From positions 212,564-276,563 of the forward strand of contig JAOABQ010000049.1 of NCBI GenBank assembly GCA_026418275.1: 64,000 nucleotides of DNA, read 5' to 3'. The translations under genes and the position numbers were made by a program. Below are positions 9,453-18,809 of the stretch, piece by piece. This stretch comes from Clostridia bacterium. GTDB taxonomy: Bacteria > Bacillota > Clostridia > Acetivibrionales > DSM-2933. How positions within the stretch are numbered: the stretch's first letter is position 1; the number at the start of each line of letters is the position of its first letter. The notes under the pieces are model-generated. The model saw only the letters and a program-made list of their open reading frames with translations. It had not been told where the DNA came from and searched no databases.

Positions 9453-9917
9453 ATGGCAAGAAAAAAGATAGAAGAATTGGTTGCGGATTTTGCTTTGCCG
9501 ATAACGGAAAAACATTCTGTTGAACTGGTTGATGTGGAATTTTTAAAAGAGGGTACCAATTGGTACTTGAGAGTATATATTGATAAGCCGGGCGGTGTCA
9601 CTTTGGATGACTGCCAGGCAGTAAGTGAAGATATTAGCGACGAACTGGATAAAACAGATCCTATACAACAAAGTTATTTTCTTGAAGTTTCATCTCCCGG
9701 ACTTGACCGGCCGCTTAAGAAGGAAAAGGATTTCGAAAAATTCAAGGGTGAATTGGTCGAAGTAAAACTTTTTCAGCCAATCAACGGTAAGAAAATTTTT
9801 GAGGGTGAGCTTCTGGGATTAAAAGATGGCGTCATTTCTATCAAACAAAATGAAGATGCACCGTTGGAGTTTGAAAAAGATAAGGTTGCTATGGTACGAA
9901 GAGCAGTGAAATTTTAA
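9453..9917 (+). CDS. rimP: Ribosome maturation factor RimP
   Basis: The 154-residue protein matches RimP, which helps assemble the 30S subunit. The typical segments are VDVEFLKEGTNWYLRVYIDK, the following DDCQ..S..ISDELD region, and the YFLEVSSPGLDRPL motif. ATG 9453 is chosen because GGAGGT sits 5 nt upstream; the longer in-frame TTG at 9441 overlaps that site. It is the first gene of the classic rimP-nusA-rnpM-rplGA-infB-rbfA operon and lies 32 nt before nusA. Size and order are ordinary. Confidence 0.95.
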   Translation: MARKKIEELVADFALPITEKHSVELVDVEFLKEGTNWYLRVYIDKPGGVTLDDCQAVSEDISDELDKTDPIQQSYFLEVSSPGLDRPLKKEKDFEKFKGELVEVKLFQPINGKKIFEGELLGLKDGVISIKQNEDAPLEFEKDKVAMVRRAVKF

Positions 9918-9949
9918 AGAAACCGAATTTGGGAGGGGTATAGAAAAAA

Positions 9950-11077
9950 ATGAGTGCGGAATTAATACTAGCGTTAGATCAGTTGGAGAGGGAAAAAGGT
10001 ATTGATAAGGAAGTTTTGATCGAAGCGATTGAAGCAGCTCTGATTTCTGCATATAAGAGGAATTTTGGTTTGTCGCAGAATGTTAAGGTTACCATTGACC
10101 GTGGAAACGGAGAAGTAAAAGTTTTTGCGATAAAAAAGGTTACTGAAAATCCGATCAACGACTTGCTTGAGGTATCTTTGGAAAATGCGAAAAAGATCAA
10201 TAAAAAGCTTGAAGTTGAAGATGTTGTAGAGATTGAAGTAACGCCTAAGAAATTCGGAAGGATTGCGGCCCAAACGGCAAAACAGGTCGTTGTCCAGAGA
10301 ATACGGGAAGCCGAAAGAGGCATTATCTTCGATGAATTTTTGAATAAGGAAAGTGATATTGTTACCGGTATTATCCAAAGGGCAGAAAAGAAAAATATCG
10401 TGATCGACCTGGGAAAAACCGAGGCGGTATTACCTCCTACCGAGCAGACACCGGATGAAGAGTACCGTTTTAATGACAGGGTTAAAACCTATATCATAGA
10501 AGTGAAAAAGACTACCAAGGGGCCCCAGATTGTCGTTTCCAGAACACATCCCGGATTGGTTAAACGTCTTTTTGAACTGGAAGTTCCCGAGATACATGAT
10601 GGAACGGTTGAAATTAAAAGCATATCCAGGGAACCGGGATCAAGAACAAAAATCGCTGTGTATTCAAAAGATCCCAATGTGGATCCTGTGGGTGCATGCG
10701 TGGGTCAAAAAGGGACCCGGGTGCAGGCCATTGTGGATGAATTGAGAGGCGAAAAAATCGATATCATAAAATGGAGCAGTGATGCGGAAGAGTATATTTC
10801 CAGCAGCTTAAGTCCGGCAAAAGTAATCAGGGTGGATATCAACGAACAGGAAAAGTCAGCAAAAGTTACGGTTCCTGATTACCAGTTGTCCCTTGCCATC
10901 GGGAAGGAAGGCCAGAATGCGAGACTGGCCGCAAAGCTTACCGGATGGAAAATCGATATTAAGAGTGAATCACAGCTGAGGGCCACAATAGAGCAGCAGC
11001 TCTTAAACTTTGACGGCAGTTATCAAAGCGAAAGTCAAAGTGATGAAACGAGTGATGAAGAACAAGAAATCAATTAA
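9950..11077 (+). CDS. nusA: Transcription termination/antitermination factor NusA
   Basis: The 375-residue NusA contains the N-terminal RNA-polymerase-binding domain, an S1 domain (around 135-200) and two KH domains (around 200-345, with VGACVGQKGTRVQAI and LAIGKEGQNARLAAKLTGWKI). It ends in an acidic tail (DETSDEEQEIN). It acts with RNA polymerase at pauses and terminators. It lacks the extra acidic repeats of enterobacterial NusA, as expected for Firmicutes. GGGAGGGG lies upstream of its ATG. It is co-transcribed with rimP and rnpM. Confidence 0.97.
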   Translation: MSAELILALDQLEREKGIDKEVLIEAIEAALISAYKRNFGLSQNVKVTIDRGNGEVKVFAIKKVTENPINDLLEVSLENAKKINKKLEVEDVVEIEVTPKKFGRIAAQTAKQVVVQRIREAERGIIFDEFLNKESDIVTGIIQRAEKKNIVIDLGKTEAVLPPTEQTPDEEYRFNDRVKTYIIEVKKTTKGPQIVVSRTHPGLVKRLFELEVPEIHDGTVEIKSISREPGSRTKIAVYSKDPNVDPVGACVGQKGTRVQAIVDELRGEKIDIIKWSSDAEEYISSSLSPAKVIRVDINEQEKSAKVTVPDYQLSLAIGKEGQNARLAAKLTGWKIDIKSESQLRATIEQQLLNFDGSYQSESQSDETSDEEQEIN

Positions 11078-11120
11078 TCATATAATATTGAAATGTTCTA
11101 CTTTAAGGAAGGGGTTTTAA

Positions 11121-11396
11121 GTGAAGCAGCGTAAGATACCTTTGCGCATGTGCCTAGGATGCCAGGAAATGAAGCCCAAGAAGGAATTAATCCGAATTGT
11201 GAAAAACAAGGAAAATGAAATCTCGGTTGATTTGGTAGGCAAAAAGCCGGGACGGGGGGCTTATATATGTCATTCGGTTTCATGTTTTGAAAAAGCCAGA
11301 AAGACAAAAAAGCTTGAAAGGGCTTTTGAATCACAAATCAGCGAGGAAATATATGATACATTAAAGCAGCAAATGGAGGAGTCTAATGGAGAATAA
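11121..11396 (+). CDS. rnpM: RNase P modulator RnpM (YlxR family)
   Basis: The 91-residue protein begins with GTG and contains RKIPLRMCLGCQEMKPKKEL and GRGAYICHSVSCFEKA, the conserved features of the YlxR/DUF448 family. The Cys residues are typical of clostridial members. The Bacillus homolog binds the RNA of RNase P and modulates its activity. It overlaps the next gene by 11 nt, and the order nusA-rnpM-rplGA-infB is standard. Confidence 0.93.
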   Translation: MKQRKIPLRMCLGCQEMKPKKELIRIVKNKENEISVDLVGKKPGRGAYICHSVSCFEKARKTKKLERAFESQISEEIYDTLKQQMEESNGE

Positions 11397-11727
11397 AATA
11401 TACTCCTTTCTTGGTTTGGCAATGAAAGCAGGTAAACTGATATCCGGAGAAGAACCCTGTGAAAGGGCTTTAAAATCGGGAAAGGTTTTTCTTATTATAT
11501 TGGCGGAGGATACGTCCTATAATAACAGAAAGAAATTTGCTGATATGTGTCAATATAGAAATGTTGCAATTCGGTTTTTCGGTGAAAAAGAGAAAATTGG
11601 GAGGTATATAGGAAAAAGCGTGCGGACGGTAATTGCAGTTTCAGATGAGGGATTTTCTAAGCGTTTGATTGAATTGATTGATACTCAGGACTACGAAGGT
11701 GGGGGTGAACAGGTTGGAGAAAGTTAG
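11386..11727 (+). CDS. rplGA: L7Ae-family ribosomal protein YlxQ
   Basis: The 113-residue protein has the L7Ae/L30e fold: [26 protein letters not shown], then [18 protein letters not shown], and a C-terminal LIELID helix. It is the usual small kink-turn-binding protein between rnpM and infB in Firmicutes. It overlaps rnpM at its start and infB at its end, consistent with coupled translation. Confidence 0.9.
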   Translation: MENKIYSFLGLAMKAGKLISGEEPCERALKSGKVFLIILAEDTSYNNRKKFADMCQYRNVAIRFFGEKEKIGRYIGKSVRTVIAVSDEGFSKRLIELIDTQDYEGGGEQVGES

Positions 11728-14700
11728 AGTTTATGAACTTGCAAAAGAATTGAATACGACCAGTAAACGGCTGATGGAAAAGTTGGCCGAGATCAATGTT
11801 GTCGTAAAGAATCATATGAGTCTTTTAGAGGATAATGAGCTGCAAGCTTTGTATAATCATATAGGCGTTATCCGGCATGACGGCAAGAAGAATGAGACTG
11901 AGGAGAAAAAGGTTGCAACACCCGTTCCTGTGCATACTGAAGCGAAAACAGAAGCCAAAAAGGATGGGAAGAAGGATGGGAAAAGTGCTCCCAGAATCAT
12001 AAGAACCACGGAAATTATTATAGATACAAAGAACGAAGCGAAGGAAGAGAAAACTTCTTTAAAGCCTGAAATCCAAAGAAATGATGTGCGTGGGGACGTA
12101 CGTGGGGACGTTCGTGGGAATAACCAAAGAGTCAATACCAAGAGGGATATGGTAAGGTCGGCGGATAGCAATTCAGGATTAAGAGCAGGCTTTGTGAGGG
12201 ATCGGGGTGTAGATTACCTCAAGGCAATTCCCAACAAAGAGCAAAATCCTGTTATTAAACCAGAGGTGCAGGGCACGATGGCAAAGGAGCAGCTAAAAGC
12301 TGATGTAGGCCAGGAGATTAAGAATCACGAAAAACAGGAAATAAAACAGATCGTCAAGGAGCCCATTAACGAGAAAGAAGAAGCGGTGCAGATAAAAAAT
12401 ATAGAATCAAGTGGCGTGCAGGCAGAGAGGGTAAACGAAGTGAAGCAAGAAATAAAAGTGGATGAAAAAGCGGAAGTGAAACCGGAAATTATAGCAGCAG
12501 AGAAAGTAGAAGAAGCTGTTGAAAACAAACCTGTAGTTCAAAATAGGCATACGGATAACAAGGGAGCCTATGAAAGATCACAGAATGCACATTCAGGCAG
12601 GGAACAGAGCGAGAATCAGGATCATAATCCTCAACGGCAGAATTATGATAAAGGCGCCTATAATCGAGGTCAGGGTGGACAGCAGGGCGATTATAACAGA
12701 GGCCCGCAGCAGGGCGGTTACAATCGCAGCCAAGGTGGACAGCAAGGCGGCTACAACAGAGGACCACAGCAAGGTGGCTACAATCGGGGTCAGGATGGCC
12801 AACAAGGCGGTTACAACCGCGGCCCGCAGCAAGGCGGCTACAACCGTGGTCAAGGTGCAGGACAGCAGGGCGGTTACAACCGTGGCCCGCAGCAAGGCGG
12901 CTACAACCGCGGGCCGGGAGGCCAACAAGGTGGCTACAACCGTGGGCCGGGAGGCCAGCAGGGACAGTTCGAAAGAAGGGGACCAGGCGGTACAGCTGCT
13001 CCTTCAGACAGACCGAGAAACTTCAATAATAACAACAGGCCGCAGGGCGGTGGTTTCAGGACGGGTCCTAAAACACTGGAAATACCAAAGCCTGAATTGT
13101 CTGCTGCTCAGAAAGAGGAAATGAATTCCCAAAAGAGTGAATTGAGACGTGAGTATCAGAATAAAGACATGGATAAAGATGTTAAGCGTGAACAAAGAAA
13201 AGATACAGCAAGGACTCAAACCACTCCGGATAAAAATAAAAAATTCAAACCGCAAAAAATGGTATTGGGCGAGAAAAAAGGCGTATCTGAAGTTCTGTCA
13301 GAGGATTATATACTGGAAGAGTTTTATGATGACGACGGCGTAAAGAAAAAGAAAACGGTAAAAGGTAAAAAAGGCCAGCCTGAAGTAAAACACATACCGC
13401 CAAAAGCCGTTTTAACATCCATAACCATTCCTGAAAGCATTACGGTAAAGGATTTGTCCGAGGCTTTAAAGAAAACTTCAACAGAGGTTATTAAGAAGCT
13501 GATGATGGGATATGGCATCATGGCCACACTCAATCATGAGGTGGATTTTGATACAGCCACTTTAATCGCGGATGAATTTGGCGTAAAGACAGAAAAAGAG
13601 GTTGTAGTGAGTGAAGAAGATATTCTGTTTGACGATGCGGAAGACAAAGCAGCGGATTTGGAGTCAAGACCTCCTGTAGTTGTCGTAATGGGCCATGTTG
13701 ACCATGGTAAGACTTCCTTGCTTGATGCAATTCGGTCGGCAAATGTTATAGAGAGTGAAGCAGGGGGGATAACGCAGCATATTGGTGCGTATATGGTTAA
13801 GATCAACAATCGGAATATTACCTTCCTGGACACACCCGGCCACGAGGCGTTTACTGCCATGAGAGCAAGGGGGGCGCAGGTAACCGATATCGCGATTCTG
13901 GTAGTTGCAGCGGACGACGGTGTAATGCCGCAGACGGTTGAAGCCATCAATCATGCAAAAGCAGCCAATGTATCCATTATTGTAGCTGTAAATAAGATCG
14001 ACAAACCGGGTGCCAATCCGGATAAAGTAAAGCAGGAGTTGACCGAATACGGTTTGGTTGCTGAAGAGTGGGGCGGAGATACGATTTTTGTCAATGTTTC
14101 CGCAAAGAAAAGGGAAAATATCGATCATTTGCTTGAGATGGTACTGCTTGCTGCAGACATGCTTGAACTCAAATCCAACCCGAACAGCCAGGCAAAAGGT
14201 ACTGTTGTAGAAGCGAAGCTTGATAAAGATAGAGGTCCGATTGCTACCATGCTGGTACAAAGAGGTACACTCAATGTGGGTGATTCCATTGTAACCGGAA
14301 CAACAGTGGGCAGAATCAGGGCAATGGTAGATGACAAGGGGCACAGGATCAAAAAGGCAGGGCCTTCAACCCCTGTAGAAATTCTTGGTTTGCCTGAAGT
14401 ACCCGAAGCAGGAGAGATCTTCTATGCGATCACCGATGAAAAGGTTGCGAAACAGCTGGCAGAAAAGAGAAGATTAAAACAAAGAGAACAGCAGCTTAAA
14501 TCTTCGGCCAAAGTTTCGCTGGATGATTTGTTTACCCAGATTAAAGAAGGTAAGGTAAAGGATTTAAATATCATTGTAAAAGCGGACGTACAAGGTTCTG
14601 TTGAAGCTGTAAAGCAGTCTCTTGAGAAACTGACCAATGACGAAGTCAGGGTTAAGATTATTCATGGCGGTGTAGGTGCTATCACTGAGGCGGATGTTAC

Positions 14701-15163
14701 CCTTGCAATGGTTTCCAATGCCATTATTATCGGATTTAATGTAAGGCCGGGTGTAAACGTCTCTGAAGCGGCTAAAAACGCAGGTGTTGATTTAAGGCTT
14801 TACAGGGTAATATATAATGCGATTGAGGATATTCAAGCTGCCATGAAAGGGTTGCTTGATCCTACATTTAAAGAAGTTGTGCAAGGCCATATAGAAGTAA
14901 GAAAGATATTTAAGGTATCCGGGATCGGCACCATCGGCGGAGGGTATGTTACCGATGGTAAAGTATTTAGAAATTCCGAAATCCGGGTTGTCCGGGACGG
15001 TATTGTTATCCATGAAGGCAAACTAGCATCCCTCAAAAGATTTAAGGATGATGCAAAGGAAGTTGCGCAAGGATTTGAATGCGGTCTTTCGGTAGAGAAG
15101 TTTAACGACATAAAAGAAGGGGATATCATAGAATCCTTTGTTATGGAAGAAGTCGAAAGATAA
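11705..15163 (+). CDS. infB: Translation initiation factor IF-2
   Basis: This is a roughly 1150-residue IF-2. It has an N-terminal domain ([20 protein letters not shown]), a long low-complexity charged and Gly/Asn/Gln-rich linker, and a second IF2_N domain. The GTPase domain carries G1 [11 protein letters not shown]3 DTPGHEAF and G4 NKID, followed by domains II-IV. It places fMet-tRNA on the 30S subunit. The start lies within the rplGA end: GTG 11705, GTG 11699 or TTG 11714 are all possible, and I use 11705 with low certainty on the exact codon. The linker carries GGYNRG(P/Q) tandem repeats. Downstream, rbfA follows after 36 nt. Confidence 0.95.
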   Translation: MNRLEKVRVYELAKELNTTSKRLMEKLAEINVVVKNHMSLLEDNELQALYNHIGVIRHDGKKNETEEKKVATPVPVHTEAKTEAKKDGKKDGKSAPRIIRTTEIIIDTKNEAKEEKTSLKPEIQRNDVRGDVRGDVRGNNQRVNTKRDMVRSADSNSGLRAGFVRDRGVDYLKAIPNKEQNPVIKPEVQGTMAKEQLKADVGQEIKNHEKQEIKQIVKEPINEKEEAVQIKNIESSGVQAERVNEVKQEIKVDEKAEVKPEIIAAEKVEEAVENKPVVQNRHTDNKGAYERSQNAHSGREQSENQDHNPQRQNYDKGAYNRGQGGQQGDYNRGPQQGGYNRSQGGQQGGYNRGPQQGGYNRGQDGQQGGYNRGPQQGGYNRGQGAGQQGGYNRGPQQGGYNRGPGGQQGGYNRGPGGQQGQFERRGPGGTAAPSDRPRNFNNNNRPQGGGFRTGPKTLEIPKPELSAAQKEEMNSQKSELRREYQNKDMDKDVKREQRKDTARTQTTPDKNKKFKPQKMVLGEKKGVSEVLSEDYILEEFYDDDGVKKKKTVKGKKGQPEVKHIPPKAVLTSITIPESITVKDLSEALKKTSTEVIKKLMMGYGIMATLNHEVDFDTATLIADEFGVKTEKEVVVSEEDILFDDAEDKAADLESRPPVVVVMGHVDHGKTSLLDAIRSANVIESEAGGITQHIGAYMVKINNRNITFLDTPGHEAFTAMRARGAQVTDIAILVVAADDGVMPQTVEAINHAKAANVSIIVAVNKIDKPGANPDKVKQELTEYGLVAEEWGGDTIFVNVSAKKRENIDHLLEMVLLAADMLELKSNPNSQAKGTVVEAKLDKDRGPIATMLVQRGTLNVGDSIVTGTTVGRIRAMVDDKGHRIKKAGPSTPVEILGLPEVPEAGEIFYAITDEKVAKQLAEKRRLKQREQQLKSSAKVSLDDLFTQIKEGKVKDLNIIVKADVQGSVEAVKQSLEKLTNDEVRVKIIHGGVGAITEADVTLAMVSNAIIIGFNVRPGVNVSEAAKNAGVDLRLYRVIYNAIEDIQAAMKGLLDPTFKEVVQGHIEVRKIFKVSGIGTIGGGYVTDGKVFRNSEIRVVRDGIVIHEGKLASLKRFKDDAKEVAQGFECGLSVEKFNDIKEGDIIESFVMEEVER
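12650..12990 (+). repeat. infB: In-frame tandem repeats in the IF-2 linker
   Basis: About a dozen degenerate copies of a unit encoding GGYNRGPQQ or [11 protein letters not shown] lie within infB. They are rich in Gly, Asn, Arg and Gln. They stay in frame and so lengthen or shorten the linker without breaking the gene. Copy number is likely to vary between strains. Confidence 0.9.
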
Positions 15164-15199
15164 GTGTGGGGTTATTTATAACTAGGAGTTGGTCTTAAA

Positions 15200-15556
15200 A
15201 TGGATAGAATTCATCGGATATCCGAAGAAATGAAAAAGGAAGTTAGCAGTATTATTCAAAATGAACTGAAAGATCCCAGACTTCCTAAATTGATTAGTGT
15301 TGTTGCGGTAAATGTTACGAAGGATTTGCGGTATGCTAAAATACATGTAAGTGTTCTTGGGAATGAGGAAGAAAAGAAGAATGCGATTCATGGGCTAAAA
15401 AGCGCTGCCGGTTTTATCCGAAGAGAAGTGGGACACCGGATGCAGCTTAGGTACACTCCTGAAATGCAGTTTGAGCTGGATACCTCTATTGAGCATGGTG
15501 TCTATATCACAAAGCTGATCAATGATGCTGTAAGCAAAGATGAAAATAATAGTTAA
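15200..15556 (+). CDS. rbfA: Ribosome-binding factor A
   Basis: The 118-residue RbfA has the conserved start MDRIHRISEEMKKEVSSIIQ, the NELKDPRLPKLISVVAVNVTKDL segment and the C-terminal ELDTSIEHG region. It binds 30S precursors during 16S rRNA processing. It is the last gene before a clear intrinsic terminator. A ribosome binding site (AGGAGTTGG) lies upstream of the ATG. Confidence 0.96.
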   Translation: MDRIHRISEEMKKEVSSIIQNELKDPRLPKLISVVAVNVTKDLRYAKIHVSVLGNEEEKKNAIHGLKSAAGFIRREVGHRMQLRYTPEMQFELDTSIEHGVYITKLINDAVSKDENNS

Positions 15557-15563
15557 TATAACG

Positions 15564-15590
15564 AACGGCCTTAAAAGGCCGTTTGTTGTA
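15564..15590 (+). terminator. Terminator after rbfA
   Basis: AACGGCCTT and AAGGCCGTT (15564-15583) form a GC-rich hairpin followed by TTGTTG. It is placed 8 nt after the rbfA stop. The 15590-15751 gap that follows probably carries the promoter for nrnA, though I see no clear match to consensus. Confidence 0.75.
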
Positions 15591-15751
15591 AATTAAGGTT
15601 AATTTCGTAATATGTGAGGTTGAATATAAATAGCAAAATCATAACCCAAGTTATGGTTTTTAGTACATCTTTATGGACACTTACTTTTCACAAGATGGTG
15701 AATACCTTGTATGATAAATAGATATAAGGTAACTGCGAAAGAGGTTTAGGC

Positions 15752-16705
15752 ATGATTATAAATAAAATTATCTCAATTTTAAAAGAAGCAGGGAGTATTG
15801 CGATACTGCCACATGTTTCGGCAGATGGAGACGCTTTGGGATCCAGTTTTGCACTGGCCTTGGCACTTCAAAAAATGGGAAAAAACGTAAAAGTTTATAT
15901 TGAGGAAGAAGTGCCTTATATATATGGCTTTTTACCTGGAAAGGACTTTTCAGAAGTTTACCGTGGCGATAAGGAACACTTTGATGTTGTTGTGGCTCTG
16001 GATACGGGAGATATGGACCGGCTTGGTAAACGGAGGGAAATTTTTAGCAGGGCAGAAAAAACGGTGAATATCGATCATCATACCACAAACTCTATGTTTG
16101 CTTTGGTTAATTACGTCAACACAAGTTCTTCGGCAGTGGGAGAAATTATATACCAACTGATTAAAGACATGGGTGTTGATTTGGACGAAGAAATATCTTT
16201 GGATCTTTATGTAGCGATTGCAACCGATACAGGAGGGTTCAGGTACAGTAATACTACTTCCCTGACTCACCAAATATCAGCCCACTTGGTAGGAAACGGT
16301 GTAAATGTATCTGAAGTATCGCAAAAAGTTTTTGAAACGACCTCTTTTGAAAAATTAAAGCTCATGAGTTTGGCAATTGATTCTATAGAACTCTTGGAAA
16401 ACGGAAAGGTAGCTTTTATGGCTGTCACAGATGAGATGATAAAAAAATCCGGAGTGAGGGAAGAGGATTGTGATATTATAGGACTGGCCAGAAATATCCG
16501 GGGTGTTGAAGTGGCCGTAATGATTCGGCAGAAGTTAAACGGTGAAGTTAAAGTTAATTTAAGGTCCAATACCCATATCGATGTTTCCGCAATTGCCATG
16601 AAGCATTCCGGTGGGGGACATAAAAAGGCGGCAGGTTTTTCAAAGGCGGCTTCCATGGAAGCTGTAAAGGAAATGATTATGAATGATATTAGGGAAGTGC
16701 TTTAA
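15752..16705 (+). CDS. nrnA: Bifunctional oligoribonuclease / pAp phosphatase NrnA (DHH family)
   Basis: The 317-residue DHH/DHHA1 phosphoesterase has PHVSADGDALGSS, VVALDTGDMDRLG and the NIDHHTTN motif that names the family. The C-terminal substrate domain has the signature HSGGGHKKAAGF. It degrades very short RNA oligomers and 3'-phosphoadenosine 5'-phosphate. Its stop abuts the truB start (16705/16706), as is common in Firmicutes. Confidence 0.94.
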   Translation: MIINKIISILKEAGSIAILPHVSADGDALGSSFALALALQKMGKNVKVYIEEEVPYIYGFLPGKDFSEVYRGDKEHFDVVVALDTGDMDRLGKRREIFSRAEKTVNIDHHTTNSMFALVNYVNTSSSAVGEIIYQLIKDMGVDLDEEISLDLYVAIATDTGGFRYSNTTSLTHQISAHLVGNGVNVSEVSQKVFETTSFEKLKLMSLAIDSIELLENGKVAFMAVTDEMIKKSGVREEDCDIIGLARNIRGVEVAVMIRQKLNGEVKVNLRSNTHIDVSAIAMKHSGGGHKKAAGFSKAASMEAVKEMIMNDIREVL

Positions 16706-17632
16706 ATGAACGGAATCATAAGTGTTTTGAAACCTCCGGGAATGACATCCTTTGATGTTGTTGCTTTTTTGAGAGGGGTCTTGAAGGTCAGAAAAATCGG
16801 ACATACAGGAACTTTGGATCCTGGCGCAGTGGGGGTTTTACCTGTTTGTGTGGGAAGTGCTACGAAAGCTATCGAATTTATGATGGATAAGGACAAGGTC
16901 TACCGGGCAGAAATGACCTTAGGTCTTACTACCGATACGGAGGACAGCTCCGGTGAAATCCTTGCTGTAAATAATGTGGTTGCAGGCAGAGAAGAAATTG
17001 AATCTGCCGTAAAATCCTTTATCGGAAAGTATGCACAAACTCCACCCATGTATTCTGCTGTAAAAGTAGGAGGAAAAAAGCTTTATGAGCTTGCCAGGAG
17101 CGGGATTACAGTAGACCGTGAGGAACGGGTTGTTGAGGTTTACTCTGTTAGAATCCTTCAAATCCGTGAGGAACAGGCAATAATAGCTAATCAGGAATAT
17201 AGGATAGTCAAGGTAGTATTCGATGTAGCGTGTTCTAAAGGCACCTATATTAGGACCCTTTGTGCAGATATCGGTAACCGGCTTGGGTGCGGGGGCCTGA
17301 TGTCATTTTTGATCCGGCTTAGAGCGGGGAGCTTTGATATATCATCAGCCTTAACTGTAGAGGAGATAATTGAGGCAGCCAATAACCAAACTTTGAAAGA
17401 TAAATTTTTTAGTATAGATAAAGCCTTCATGGATTTTCCAGAGGTAATTTTAAACGAAAGTGAAGAAAAAAGGTTTTTAAACGGACAATTTTTGGATTTT
17501 TCTGAAAAGCCCTATGCATTGAATGCTGTTTTGAAGGTATATAGTAAAAATAAACTTTTTATTGCATTGGGAGAAGTTATTAAAAGTCAGGGAAAGCCAA
17601 TGCTTAAATCAAAAAAGATTTTCAGCAGGTGA
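16706..17632 (+). CDS. truB: tRNA pseudouridine(55) synthase
   Basis: The 308-residue TruB shows the N-terminal GIISVLKPPGMTSFDVV and GHTGTLDPGAVGVLPVCVG, where the Asp is the catalytic nucleophile. It also has PPMYSAVKVGGKKLYELAR and the C-terminal PUA-like part. It makes pseudouridine 55 in the T loop of most tRNAs. Its stop overlaps the ribosome binding site of ribF. Length and motifs are ordinary. Confidence 0.96.
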   Translation: MNGIISVLKPPGMTSFDVVAFLRGVLKVRKIGHTGTLDPGAVGVLPVCVGSATKAIEFMMDKDKVYRAEMTLGLTTDTEDSSGEILAVNNVVAGREEIESAVKSFIGKYAQTPPMYSAVKVGGKKLYELARSGITVDREERVVEVYSVRILQIREEQAIIANQEYRIVKVVFDVACSKGTYIRTLCADIGNRLGCGGLMSFLIRLRAGSFDISSALTVEEIIEAANNQTLKDKFFSIDKAFMDFPEVILNESEEKRFLNGQFLDFSEKPYALNAVLKVYSKNKLFIALGEVIKSQGKPMLKSKKIFSR

Positions 17633-17637
17633 TCATC

Positions 17638-18570
17638 ATGGAAGTGATATACGGCAGTATGGATAATAACATTATAAAAGGAAATACCGGTGTAGGCCTG
17701 GGGAATTTTGACGGGCTTCATATCGGCCATATGGCATTGGTTAATACACTTATCAGTGAATCAAGGCTCAATGGCCTGGATCCCATTGTGTATACATTTA
17801 CCAAGCATCCGGAAAACATTTTGAGAAAAAAGCTTTTCACACCTCTTCTTATACCGAAAGAGAAGAAAATTCAGTTATTGAGTGAAATGCCCTTGAGTTT
17901 CCTTTGTTTTGACGAATTTGACGAGCGCTTTTCCAGGATGAAACCGGAGACTTTCGTGAAGGATATTCTAGTTGCAAAACTTAAAGCAAAGCTTGCCGTT
18001 GCGGGTTTTGATTACCGTTTTGGGTTTAAGGGAGAGGGAGATGCAAAGCTTTTAAAGGAACTGGGCAAAGTTTATAACTTTAAAGTAGTGATTATTCCAC
18101 CTGTAAAACTGGAGGATAAAATAATAAGCAGCACACTGATCAGGGAGAATGTTGCCAAAGGAAAAATGGATGACGTGTTTAAACTCTTGGGAAGGCACTT
18201 TTCTATTATGGGTGAGGTGGAAAAAGGAAGAAGGATTGGAAATACAATTGGGTTTCCAACGGCCAACCTAAATCCGGAAGGTTATCTTATTTTGCCTCAT
18301 GACGGAGTCTATATCACCAGGACCCTGCTCGATGGCAAACGCTATGACAGTGTGACCAATATTGGAAATAATCCTACCTTCGAAGGACTCTCAAAACCTG
18401 TGGTTGAAACGCATTTGTTAGATTTTGAGGGGGATATCTACGGAAAGAAAATTGAGGTGTTTTTCATTTCCAAAATCCGCGGTGAAAAGAAGTTTGATGG
18501 CAAGGATGAACTTGTTAAACAGATCCGGAAAGATGTAAAAAAGGCAAAGGAATACTTTGGTAACGGTTAG
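17638..18570 (+). CDS. ribF: Bifunctional riboflavin kinase / FAD synthetase
   Basis: The roughly 310-residue enzyme has an N-terminal FMN adenylyltransferase domain (GLGNFDGLHIGHMAL, with the nucleotidyltransferase HxGH-like site; GFDYRFG; SSTLIRENV). The C-terminal riboflavin kinase domain shows GRRIGNTIGFPTANL, DGVY and NIGNNPTF. Together they convert riboflavin to FMN and FAD. ATG 17638 has AGGTGAT 5 nt upstream; a GTG at 17629 is also in frame. It ends the truB-ribF unit before a long terminator. Confidence 0.95.
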   Translation: MEVIYGSMDNNIIKGNTGVGLGNFDGLHIGHMALVNTLISESRLNGLDPIVYTFTKHPENILRKKLFTPLLIPKEKKIQLLSEMPLSFLCFDEFDERFSRMKPETFVKDILVAKLKAKLAVAGFDYRFGFKGEGDAKLLKELGKVYNFKVVIIPPVKLEDKIISSTLIRENVAKGKMDDVFKLLGRHFSIMGEVEKGRRIGNTIGFPTANLNPEGYLILPHDGVYITRTLLDGKRYDSVTNIGNNPTFEGLSKPVVETHLLDFEGDIYGKKIEVFFISKIRGEKKFDGKDELVKQIRKDVKKAKEYFGNG

Positions 18571-18588
18571 TTAATAGATAAAGAATAA

Positions 18589-18636
18589 AATCCTTGGTAG
18601 GATGGTTTACCGTCCAACCAGGGATTTTTATTTTTA
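18589..18636 (+). terminator. Terminator after ribF
   Basis: A long hairpin (AATCCTTGGT paired with ACCAGGGATT, with an inner GGATGG/CCGTCC stem) is followed by a T-rich run. It closes the housekeeping operon. Confidence 0.8.
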
Positions 18637-18809
18637 GTCTATTGTTCTTATAAAATTTAAGGAGAAGTGCTTTTTGAGAATTTAACTATGTTTATACTCC
18701 GTTATCTGTAAGTATAGGTATGACAAGAAGTAGTAATTTTTATGAGTAAAAGTCCCGCAAATGGAAAAGATATTTAAAAGTATTGAATATTTTGTCAGGA
18801 TGGTAAGGC

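Noticed and set aside
12570..13124. Long alternative-frame ORFs in the infB repeat region
   Set aside because: They arise from the repetitive GC-richer linker of IF-2, have no ribosome binding site and no family resemblance.
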